Below, piece after piece: positions 35,909 through 42,515 of a stretch of 64,000 bases of DNA. This stretch comes from Methanomicrobium antiquum. Lineage in GTDB: Archaea > Halobacteriota > Methanomicrobia > Methanomicrobiales > Methanomicrobiaceae. The stretch's first letter is position 1. Every line of letters starts with the position of its first letter. Under the pieces are notes generated by a model that worked only from the letters and a program-made list of their open reading frames with translations, made no database searches and was not told where the DNA came from. The position numbers and the translations under genes are program-made. The stretch covers positions 2,374,127 to 2,438,126 of the forward strand of contig NZ_CP091092.1 in NCBI RefSeq assembly GCF_029633915.1, in the 5' to 3' direction.

Positions 35909-36891
35909 TATGATGTTGTCACCACTTTGCTTCCGTCAAAATCAAACCGGAATCTGACTTCCTGCAGACCTTCACGAGCCATTGTGGTGCGGAGTTTTTT
36001 GTTGTCTTCTGCATAGAACATTAAAAATCCGCCGCCGCCTGCACCAATAAGTTTTCCACCCAGGGCACCATTTTGCATTGCAAGATCATACCATTTGTTA
36101 ATTCTCTCATTGCTCATTGCATTAGAACGTTTTTTCTTGCTTTCCCAGTGAATATTCATTATATTTGCAAATTCCTCAAGATTACCTGATTCAAACGCTT
36201 TTTTGCTCCTGTAACCAAGCTCCTTAACAAAGTGCAGGTTGTCTATCATGGAAGTGTCATTGCTTTTGCTTTTATCGTCCTGTTCCTTAAGAACATTTGA
36301 AGCAGAGCGGGAGTAGCCGGTGAAAAAGAGCAGGAGATGATCTTCGAGATTATATAACGTCTCTTTTGAAATATTCAGTTTCTCTGCTTTAACACGATTA
36401 TCTTTACAGAATGTAAAACAGTTGATTCCTCCGTGTGAAGAGATATATTGATCCTGTTTTCCGATGGGCTCCTTTAGCAAGTCCATTTCGATGTGACAGG
36501 CCTCTTCTGCAAGTTCTGCAGGTGAAACAAATGTTTTATTATATGTATGCAGAGCCTTAAGGAGAGCACAAGTAAAACTGCTTGATGAGCCAAGACCAGT
36601 TCCTGCCGGAATATCAGCAAGACTTGCCAGTTCAAAATTTTCCGACTTTACTTCCAGAAGTTTTAATGCTTCCCTTATAATAGGGTGCTGTATTTCTTTA
36701 ACATTCTGAACATGCTCAGTTTGTGAATATTTTATAATTATTTCCTTCTGAAATGTGTCATGCAAAGTAATATAGACATATTTGTCAATAGCCGCTGAAA
36801 TAAGAAACCCTTCATGCTGATGATAGTAAGAAGGGAGATCTGTTCCTCCTCCTCCAAGTGAAATGCGTAGTGGACTGCGTGTAATGATCAT
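35908..36891 (-). CDS. hddA: D-glycero-D-manno-heptose 7-phosphate kinase-like GHMP kinase
   Basis: A 327-residue GHMP-family kinase: RSPLRISLGGGGTDLPSYY (about 5-23), the phosphate loop PAGTGLGSSSSFTCALL (about 95-111) and the C-terminal GGKLIGAGGGGFLMFY. These are the motifs of HddA, which phosphorylates heptose 7-phosphate at C1. Fucose kinase-like enzymes share the fold, but the neighbours favour heptose. It overlaps the oxidoreductase gene before it by 4 bases and the nucleotidyltransferase after it by one base. Confidence 0.84.
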   Translation of the reverse strand: MIITRSPLRISLGGGGTDLPSYYHQHEGFLISAAIDKYVYITLHDTFQKEIIIKYSQTEHVQNVKEIQHPIIREALKLLEVKSENFELASLADIPAGTGLGSSSSFTCALLKALHTYNKTFVSPAELAEEACHIEMDLLKEPIGKQDQYISSHGGINCFTFCKDNRVKAEKLNISKETLYNLEDHLLLFFTGYSRSASNVLKEQDDKSKSNDTSMIDNLHFVKELGYRSKKAFESGNLEEFANIMNIHWESKKKRSNAMSNERINKWYDLAMQNGALGGKLIGAGGGGFLMFYAEDNKKLRTTMAREGLQEVRFRFDFDGSKVVTTS

Positions 36892-37871
36892 TCATTTTCT
36901 CCATAAATTTTTGCTACAATTTTTAGTGTTTCCTGAGCATCCTGAAGATTTGGTCTTGGAGAAACATCTAATTTAATTGCCTCTTCAAATTGTTGAAACT
37001 GGATTTTCCATGATTCATCAGGGAAAGGATATTCCCAAATTGTTGTTTCAGGGGGACCCATCTGTGGAAGCATTTTGTATAGTGTGAGACGTTCTGTACC
37101 ATAACTTCCTCCTATCCCATCGATTTGCATTTTACCATATTCACAAAATATTTCATACGAGAAAAGGTTTTTCCATTCAGTACAGCTTACCTGAAGCCAT
37201 GCTACTTTTCCTGCTTTATTTTCAAGATAGATAAATCCGTTATCCTCAACAGGCATTTTCCAGAAAAAGGTATGTATATGGCCATCTATCTCTTTAAAAT
37301 CACCTAAAAACCATCGAGAAAGATCTATTAGATGAACTCCCTGATCTAGTAATTCCCCACCTCCTGAAATTTCCGGGTTTGCACGCCATTCTTTCTCATA
37401 TCCTGGTCGTCCTCCGTGGCCATAACGTCCACGAATATATATTATCTCGCCCAATTCTTTGGTTTCAGCAATTTTTTTTGCTTTTAATAATGCCGGGTGA
37501 CAACGCAGATTATAGCCCACCATTATTTTAACTGACTTTTTCTCAGATTCTTTAATTATAGAATCAAATTCTGAAAAATTACGTGCTGCTGGTTTCTCTA
37601 CAAGTACGTGTTTTCCTGCATTAACTGCCGCAAGTGTTATTGGTGCCAGCCAATTGTTTGTTGTTGAAATAATAACTGTATCAATGTCATTTCGTGACAG
37701 TATCTCCATCCAGTCCGAATATGCTTCACAATTAGGATATTTTTCTGCAAGTTTTTTTGCACGGTTTAAATCTACGTCAGCTACAGCACACAAGTACCCC
37801 TCAGGTAGTGAAGCTGCCCTTTTATGACCGATAAGTCCACAACCAATTATTCCAATATGCATAATAATCAC
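36888..37871 (-). CDS. Gfo/Idh/MocA-family oxidoreductase
   Basis: A 327-residue NAD(P)-dependent sugar oxidoreductase: nucleotide-binding GIIGCGLIGHKRAASL near the start, the HVLVEKPAARNF motif with the catalytic Lys (about 90-101), and a C-terminal domain with GGELLDQGVHLIDLSRWFLG (about 170-189). It probably oxidises, reduces or rearranges a sugar that is either nucleotide- or phosphate-linked. ATG 37871 overlaps the SDR stop by 4 bases; a second ATG three codons later is equally good. It belongs to the heptose operon but has no fixed step in the basic GDP-heptose pathway, so it may modify the finished heptose. Confidence 0.84.
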   Translation of the reverse strand: MIIMHIGIIGCGLIGHKRAASLPEGYLCAVADVDLNRAKKLAEKYPNCEAYSDWMEILSRNDIDTVIISTTNNWLAPITLAAVNAGKHVLVEKPAARNFSEFDSIIKESEKKSVKIMVGYNLRCHPALLKAKKIAETKELGEIIYIRGRYGHGGRPGYEKEWRANPEISGGGELLDQGVHLIDLSRWFLGDFKEIDGHIHTFFWKMPVEDNGFIYLENKAGKVAWLQVSCTEWKNLFSYEIFCEYGKMQIDGIGGSYGTERLTLYKMLPQMGPPETTIWEYPFPDESWKIQFQQFEEAIKLDVSPRPNLQDAQETLKIVAKIYGENE

Positions 37872-38731
37872 TTTAATTTAATATTTCGATCTTCGGGAAG
37901 TATTCTTCTAAGTGTGTATATGTCGTTGTTTTTAATCAAATCAACATAATTTGGAAGTTTTTCCCAATCATCCCATACAGCACTAATAAGTTTTCCATTA
38001 ATATCACAGCATTTATTTTGTGTAAGAAAATGAATCAATTCTGCCGCTTTTTTTCCGGTTTCAGGGTTATTATTTAAGAGATCCATTGCAGATTCAATTT
38101 CAGAATTTCCGGCGTATTGTACTCCTGCATTAATAATATCTTTTGTAAGACCACTGTACATGGCGCCTGGGGCAACACAATTTATAGTTATACCATATTG
38201 CTCAACTTCCTGAGCAATAGTTTCTGAAAAACGTAATAATCCACATTTTGCTGTTGCATAACCTGAAAAGTTCGGACGTGGACCTGTTGATCCGCCTCCG
38301 GAGATGTTGATAATTCTTCCAAATTTGTTTTGTATCATAGAAGGGATAAATTCCCTGCAAATGTGCACCGGCGCTAAAAGGCAGACATTAAGGCATTTCT
38401 GCCATTCCTGCCAGTTGTTTTTATGAATTGGTCCTATAGGTCCCTGTATTGCAGCATTATTTATTATTATATCAGGATTTCCGGCTTTTGATTTAATATT
38501 GTCTGTCAAAGAAGAGATTTCTTCAATATTTGCAAGATCAAATGGAAAATCATAGATCTGCTGTTCTTGCATTGCATTTTTTGCATATTCCTTAGAAGTT
38601 TTTTTTAATTCCTCTTTGTTTCTGGCAACAATAATTATGTTGTTTCCTTCCGACCAGAATTTATCTGCAACAAGCTTTCCAAGACCTCTTGTTGCACCGG
38701 TAATCAAAACAAGATGTGATGCTTGTTTCAT
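37868..38731 (-). CDS. Short-chain dehydrogenase/reductase
   Basis: A 287-residue classical SDR: TGATRGLGKLVADKF (cofactor site, about 11-25), IIINNAAIQGPIG (NNAA motif), IINISGGGSTGP (catalytic Ser region) and YATAK (about 178-182). It carries a longer C-terminal tail than minimal SDRs. It is translationally coupled to genes on both sides (4-base overlaps). Its likely substrate is a sugar intermediate of the same pathway; the exact reaction cannot be read from sequence. Confidence 0.85.
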   Translation of the reverse strand: MKQASHLVLITGATRGLGKLVADKFWSEGNNIIIVARNKEELKKTSKEYAKNAMQEQQIYDFPFDLANIEEISSLTDNIKSKAGNPDIIINNAAIQGPIGPIHKNNWQEWQKCLNVCLLAPVHICREFIPSMIQNKFGRIINISGGGSTGPRPNFSGYATAKCGLLRFSETIAQEVEQYGITINCVAPGAMYSGLTKDIINAGVQYAGNSEIESAMDLLNNNPETGKKAAELIHFLTQNKCCDINGKLISAVWDDWEKLPNYVDLIKNNDIYTLRRILPEDRNIKLK

Positions 38732-39690
38732 CTTCTCTCCAAAACCCAGGGATTTTCTTTAAGAAAATCAAGTGTTTTTATAATTCCTTCCTGAATTGTG
38801 TTTTTTGGTTTCCATCCAAGTGAACAAATCTTTTTGCAGTCTAAAAATATGAACGGATTGTCTCCAATCCAGCCGCGTTCACCGCCGGTGTATCTGATTT
38901 CCGGATTTAAGCCAAGGTGGCTACAGATCCAGTTTATTGAATTATTGACCTCAACATATTCATCTGTCCCCAGGTTAAAAATATTCACAGGGTCATTTGA
39001 TTTTTCAATAGCTGTGAAAATTGCGTCTATACAGTCCTGAACGTAAAGATAGGATTTTTTCTGGTGCCCGTCTCCTAAAACATCAAGGTAATCGGGATGT
39101 TTGCGGAGTTGTTTATAAAAATCAAAGACATGTCCGTGCGGGTAACGTTCTCCAAGTATGGATACAAAACGAAAGATCCATGCCTGAAATCCAAATCCTT
39201 CTGCATATGCCTGAATTAATCCTTCTCCTGCAAGTTTTGATGCCCCGTAAAGGGAGGTCTGCACAGGAAACGGTGCATCTTCAGGGGTAGGGATGACTTT
39301 AGATTCTCCATATATAGATCCCGTTGAGGAAAATGCAATATTTTTAATTGAATTTTCACGCATTGCTTCAAGAACATTGAAGGTTGCAATTGTGTTTTGT
39401 TCAAGATCTTTAGAAGGATGTTCTGTTCCAAAGCGTACATCTGCGTTTGCTGCAAGGTGGAAAACAAAATCACAACCGATCATTGCTTCAGTTAGTGATT
39501 TTTTATTTAAAGTATCACCTTTAATTAATTGAAATTTTGAAGATTTTTTAGCATTATCAAGGTATTCGGGGATACCTGTGGAAAAGTTGTCGTAAACGAT
39601 AACATCATTTCCCTGTGAAAGTATTCTGTCGACAAGATTACTACCAATAAATCCTGCTCCGCCGGTTATGAAATATTTGGTATTAGACAT
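38728..39690 (-). CDS. NAD-dependent epimerase/dehydratase (extended SDR)
   Basis: A 320-residue nucleotide-sugar epimerase: ITGGAGFIGSNLVDRIL (about 8-24), VYDNFSTG, FHLAANADVRFG, the catalytic SSTGSIYGES (about 120-129) and YGASKLAGE (about 147-155). Closest in style to UDP-glucose 4-epimerase-like proteins, but it could act on a GDP-heptose. It is the first gene of the seven-gene minus-strand operon (39690 to 33983), so the promoter must lie in the 39.7-39.9 kb gap. Confidence 0.87.
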   Translation of the reverse strand: MSNTKYFITGGAGFIGSNLVDRILSQGNDVIVYDNFSTGIPEYLDNAKKSSKFQLIKGDTLNKKSLTEAMIGCDFVFHLAANADVRFGTEHPSKDLEQNTIATFNVLEAMRENSIKNIAFSSTGSIYGESKVIPTPEDAPFPVQTSLYGASKLAGEGLIQAYAEGFGFQAWIFRFVSILGERYPHGHVFDFYKQLRKHPDYLDVLGDGHQKKSYLYVQDCIDAIFTAIEKSNDPVNIFNLGTDEYVEVNNSINWICSHLGLNPEIRYTGGERGWIGDNPFIFLDCKKICSLGWKPKNTIQEGIIKTLDFLKENPWVLERR

Positions 39691-39878
39691 TCTAAATAGA
39701 TATTGAAATTAATCACTTTTAATATTACGCAGATGAAATTTTTTTGTTTGCAACTTTATTTGGGATTTTCTCAAATTTTGCTTGTTTTAGAACATTAAAG
39801 TCTATTTGAGACAAATATCTGTATTAATTTTTTGCAATTAGTTTCCCTTTCACTTTCACACTGCACACGGAAAATCAG

Positions 39879-39887
39879 TTTATATAC
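39879..39887 (+). promoter_or_regulatory. TATA box of the gene at 40318
   Basis: TTTATATAC preceded by a purine-rich CGGAAAAT stretch is a good archaeal TATA/BRE-like promoter on the plus strand. It predicts a transcript start near 39910 and hence a 5' leader of about 400 bases. Confidence 0.5.
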
Positions 39888-40064
39888 GTGAGTTTAACTA
39901 TTATGATGTCGGCATGCGAAGATATGCATGATTCCGGCAGAAAAACGAAAACCCAGACAGAATCGAAAAAAAACAACCAAACCCAAACCAGATTAAATTG
40001 GGAAAAATCAAAACCCGATTAAAACTGGAAGAAAATTAAAAAACAGTCTAAACCCGGCGAAAAA

Positions 40065-40242
40065 CCAGACTAAAGCTGGAACAAACAAACCAGGCTAAAG
40101 CTGGAACAAACAAACCAGACTAAAGCTGGAACCAAACCCAGACTAAAAACTGGAACCAAACCAAACCAGACTAAAAACTGGAAACAAATCAAACCAACGA
40201 AAAACCAGACTAAAGCTGGAACCAAAACCAGGCTAAAGCTGG
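40065..40242 (+). repeat. Seven CCAG-N7/8-CTGG hairpin repeats in a 5' leader
   Basis: Copies of CCAG(A/G)CTAAAGCTGG or CCAGACTAAAAACTGG start at 40065, 40090, 40115, 40138, 40166, 40205 and 40228. Each can form a 4-bp stem with a 7-8 base loop. Spacing is 23-28 bases, with one gap of 39. More degenerate copies occur around 39987 and 40017. Linkers are A/C-rich (AACAAACAAA, AACCAAA). The array ends 76 bases before the ATG at 40318. Confidence 0.85.
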
Positions 40243-40317
40243 AACCAAACTCAAACCAAACAAAGTGAAAAACAAAGAAAAACCAAAAAAAAGATGAAAA
40301 GTAGGTAAGTGAAGAAT

Positions 40318-40821
40318 ATGGCCGATTTTATTGAAACAACAAGCACAAAAAGTGCTGTAAGATTAATTGAGAACCCGATTGCAGACATTGCATCCTTCGA
40401 TGCAATTATCAGCCAGATAATGTCAGAAAATCCGTTTGAATGCGTTGATTATGTAGCCGGCGGAGAGACTATTGACGGTGTAACCATCAACAGGCAGTAT
40501 TATACTGCAAAAATCATCTATGAGGATGATGATGCAAAGACTGTTGGAACGATTTCTGTAAAAGCACCATCGGTTGATGCTTTCTCAGAGGCTTCAGAAA
40601 CTGTTATGGCAAACACAGAACTTGCGGCTGATATTGGCGGGGATCCTGTAAGGGATTTATCATCTGACGGTTTTTACTGCCAGCTGAAATGCCATGATGT
40701 GTCAGGTGAAATCTATTATGTAACCTTCACCCGTTCAAAGGTTAGAATATCCTCCTATGAAGACGATGCAGTCAGGCTAAAGGTTGAAACCTGGGCAGAC
40801 ACAGTTTCAGCTCTTGCATGA
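40318..40821 (+). CDS. Hypothetical acidic protein behind a repeat-rich leader
   Basis: A 167-residue soluble acidic protein that I do not recognise. It has no signal peptide, membrane helix or cysteine cluster (two Cys near residue 118). The sequence suggests an alpha/beta domain with a strand-rich C-terminal half (YYVTFTRSKVRISSYEDDAVRLKVETW). ATG 40318 follows AGGTAAGTGA; a GTG at 40309 in the same frame is possible. Codon use is typical of well-expressed genes nearby. The unusual leader suggests post-transcriptional control. Confidence 0.65.
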   Translation: MADFIETTSTKSAVRLIENPIADIASFDAIISQIMSENPFECVDYVAGGETIDGVTINRQYYTAKIIYEDDDAKTVGTISVKAPSVDAFSEASETVMANTELAADIGGDPVRDLSSDGFYCQLKCHDVSGEIYYVTFTRSKVRISSYEDDAVRLKVETWADTVSALA

Positions 40822-40837
40822 TTTCCTGCATGAAGTT

Positions 40838-41010
40838 TTTTTATTGAAACAATCGTTTCATGCATGGTTATAATAGAAAATGTTCATGAAATGAACTTTT
40901 CATGGACTTTTTTTATTAAGCAGGAATCAATAATTCAGGTAATTTCGGATTTTTGATTATCATAGCAGTTTTCATGCAGATGACATTTTGTGAATTTCAT
41001 GTGAAATTTA
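40838..41010. other. Intergenic hairpins after the gene at 40318
   Basis: The stretch contains GAAAC-AATC-GTTTC (40858-40871 region), GTTCAT-GAA-ATGAAC (about 40879-40893) and CATGGACTTTTTTT (about 40905-40918), the last resembling the family R tail (TCATGGACGTTTTT). It may be a decayed R copy and may act as a terminator for the upstream gene. Confidence 0.35.
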
Positions 41011-41061
41011 GTTGTGACAAGCTTTTCGCTTTCACACATATTTTAGGAGGAGGTTTTAAAA

Positions 41062-41301
41062 TTGAACGAAAAAACTCTGAGGGATTTGGTGATTGAGACC
41101 AGCCGCGATGTGAAATGGATTCGGGCGTCCCTTGATGAATTAAAGGAAAAAGAGACATTTTTTGAAAGCAGGCTTCGAACGTTAGAGGAGTGTCTTGGAA
41201 ATACGCAAAAATCCCGTCTTTACGAAAGTCAGATATCAGCAGGCGCAGGTGCCGGTGCCGGAGGAATTGTTGCAATTATATTGAGGCTTTTTGGCGGGTA
41301 G
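41062..41301 (+). CDS. Small coiled-coil protein with C-terminal membrane segment
   Basis: A 79-residue protein: a charged helical N-terminal half (LRDLVIETSRDVKWIRASLD ... LRTLEECLG), then a Gly/Ala-rich hydrophobic C-terminus (ISAGAGAGAGGIVAIILRLF) that could span the membrane. The build resembles small phage-type XhlA/holin-like proteins, but I cannot assign it. The start is TTG 41062, made credible by an exceptionally strong ribosome site AGGAGGAGG about 9 bases upstream. It lies alone at the edge of the mobile-element patch. Confidence 0.7.
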   Translation: MNEKTLRDLVIETSRDVKWIRASLDELKEKETFFESRLRTLEECLGNTQKSRLYESQISAGAGAGAGGIVAIILRLFGG

Positions 41302-41401
41302 TCTGTTTTCTTTTTTTTAAAATAAGTTTGTGAAGATATTCAAAGAATCAAATGTCAAACGAAACTATTCCTTCAAAGAATCAAATATGTACAACAGATA
41401 G

Positions 41402-41480
41402 GATTGAACAGTTTGACCGCTGAAATTGTACACCCTGACCGGCCAAAATTGAACAGTACAAACGCCGAAACTGAACAGTC
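41402..41480 (-). mobile_element. Remnant of an IS21-type element end
   Basis: On the minus strand, units of about 22 bases repeat head to tail: TGTTCAGTTTCGGCG..., TGTTCAATTTTGGCCGG..., TGTACAATTTCAGCGG... and TGTTCAATC. Multiple 20-23 bp terminal repeats of this style are the hallmark of IS21-family ends. No istA or istB gene is present here. A short open frame over this stretch (41404-41595) is judged spurious. Confidence 0.5.
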
Positions 41481-41601
41481 AAAATGTGATCCTAAAAGTA
41501 AATTCAAAAAAAACCTTCCTGATAGAAGTAATCTCTCTGATTTAAGTAATTATGAATTTATTTACAAATCTCATCATCAAATTGTACCTCCCTAAAATAT
41601 T

Positions 41602-41772
41602 AAATAATCCATTCGATTATTAGCAAGGGAGGGGGACACCCCCTCCCCTGGACCCTCCCCTGCTCAGGATAGGTCACCAGAGAGAGGGGCGAGCCTCTCT
41701 CTGGTGCCCGGGGATGTTTTTTTACATCGCGTCAATTCCAAATTAGGGTGATCAGAAATATCGCGAAGAGTC
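41602..41772 (+). repeat. Family E element, full copy E1
   Basis: Order of parts: inverted repeat AATAATC/GATTATT (41603-41621); hairpin GGGAGGGGG-ACA-CCCCCTCCC (41627-41647); a 28-base spacer with GGACCCTCCCCTGCTCAGG; hairpin ACCAGAGAGAGG-GGCGAG-CCTCTCTCTGGT (41676-41705, 12 perfect pairs); a variable stretch; and the conserved tail CAATTCCAAATTAGGGTG to GCGAAGAGTC (41733-41772). It abuts repeat R2, whose left arm is missing. Confidence 0.88.
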
Positions 41773-41828
41773 CTTTGTAACTTACATGAAACTGCTGGCA
41801 TAAAAAAAATTTATCATGGACGTTTTCA
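41771..41828 (+). repeat. Family R repeat R2
   Basis: It contains CTTTGTAACTTACATGAAAC, GGCATAAAAAAAATTTATCA and TGGACGTTTTC, in family order. The left arm of the hairpin is missing where element E1 ends. Confidence 0.75.
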
Positions 41829-41930
41829 TAGGAACCGGTATTCAGTATTGATACTATGCGCTTTTCCTGCTGAGGGATATATTTATCCATAATGCTTAGA
41901 TATATTTCTGTTTAACAGAGGAGTCTTTCT

Positions 41931-42116
41931 ATGCAGTCGGTAAAAGAGAAGATGAAAGAGATAATATATTCGCAACCCGATGATTCATCATTTGAAGAGA
42001 TTATACGGGAGTTAATATTTGAACGTATGATGAAAAGGGGTCTTTTGGATTCGCAAAACGGAAGGGTAATCTCCAACGCAGAGATGAAAAGCCGGATCAA
42101 ATCATGGCAGAGATAG
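41931..42116 (+). CDS. Antitoxin of a broken toxin-antitoxin locus
   Basis: A 61-residue acidic-helical protein (MQSVKEKMKEII ... SSFEEIIRELIFERMMKRGL) ending SNAEMKSRIKSWQR, as in small antitoxins or addiction-module components paired with RelE/ParE toxins. GAGGAG lies 7 bases before the ATG, and a TATA-like TAGATATATT at about 41897. Its last codons overlap the ATG of a toxin frame that is cut off after 23 codons. It may still be expressed as an orphan antitoxin. Confidence 0.62.
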   Translation: MQSVKEKMKEIIYSQPDDSSFEEIIRELIFERMMKRGLLDSQNGRVISNAEMKSRIKSWQR

Positions 42117-42175
42117 TATGGACAGAAGAATCTGAGCGCTTACTTCATAACATCTTTTTTAAATTTTGTTTGTGA
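42104..42175 (+). pseudogene. Truncated RelE/ParE toxin
   Basis: The frame begins inside the end of the antitoxin gene and encodes MAEIVWTEESERLLHNI, a classic opening of RelE/ParE toxins (strand, then first helix). After about 17 codons the match ends and six unrelated codons run to TGA at 42173-42175. The break coincides with the TTTGTGAAGAT motif shared with 41322, so a repeat or deletion junction removed the rest. Confidence 0.7.
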
Positions 42176-42228
42176 AGATGTTCAACGAACTAATATTCAA
42201 CTGTTAATGACTTTTTTTATTCACTGCT

Positions 42229-42290
42229 TATGAAACAAAGGTTTCATGCAACAGTTTCATGTAAGTTACGAAGAAACTTTCATCTAAATT
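42229..42290 (-). repeat. Family R repeat R3
   Basis: On the minus strand it reads GATGAAAGTTTCTTCGTAAC, then TTACATGAAACTGTTGCATG and AAAC. The hairpin core has one mismatch. It abuts the left end of element E2. Confidence 0.7.
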
Positions 42291-42507
42291 TTAAATAATC
42301 AATTCGATTATTGCAAGGGAGGGGGACGCCCCCTCCCTTGAACCCTCCCCCTGCTCAAGATAGGTCACCAGAGGGAGGGGCGAGCCTCCCTCTGGTTCCC
42401 ACTGTTGCCCGTTGTGTATATCGCAACGAAACAATTCCAAATTAGGGTTATTAGAAATATGGCACAGAGTCTCCAAATTAGGGTTATTAGAAATATGGCG
42501 AAGAGTT
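42291..42507 (+). repeat. Family E element, full copy E2
   Basis: Same order as E1: AATAATC/GATTATT (42294-42312); GGGAGGGGG-ACG-CCCCCTCCC (42317-42337); ACCAGAGGGAGG-GGCGAG-CCTCCCTCTGGT (42367-42396). Relative to E1 the second hairpin carries A-to-G on the left arm and T-to-C on the right arm at the paired position, keeping 12 perfect pairs and the GGCGAG loop. The tail is duplicated with a 36-base period (42436 and 42472). Confidence 0.88.
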
Positions 42508-42515
42508 AAAAAACT

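Larger units (their letters stand above)
39691..40317. other. Divergent intergenic region with long plus-strand leader
   Basis: It separates the minus-strand heptose operon from the plus-strand gene at 40318. The left ~190 bases are AT-rich and hold both promoters. From about 39925 the plus strand becomes strikingly poor in T and rich in A and C up to the gene start, and contains seven hairpin repeats. Confidence 0.65.
41302..41930. other. Patch of mobile-element remnants
   Basis: There is no intact gene here. The stretch holds a TTTGTGAAGATATTCAA motif (41322 onward) that recurs at 42168, a 15-base direct repeat TTCAAAGAATCAAAT (about 41339 and 41371), an IS21-type terminal array, element E1, repeat R2 and the promoter of the antitoxin gene at 41931. 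Confidence 0.6.
42176..42515. other. Repeat-filled gap after the truncated toxin
   Basis: It contains the TTCAACGAACTAATATTCAA motif, a degenerate family R copy and the second full family E element. There is no gene. Confidence 0.7.

Noticed and set aside
40065..40242. Possible CRISPR array
   Set aside because: The units are only 15-16 bases and lie 23-39 bases apart with short A/C linkers that are not unique spacers; no cas genes are present.
41404..41595. A 63-codon open frame starting at TTG
   Set aside because: It runs through the IS21-type terminal repeats, has no ribosome site and shows low-complexity, non-family sequence.
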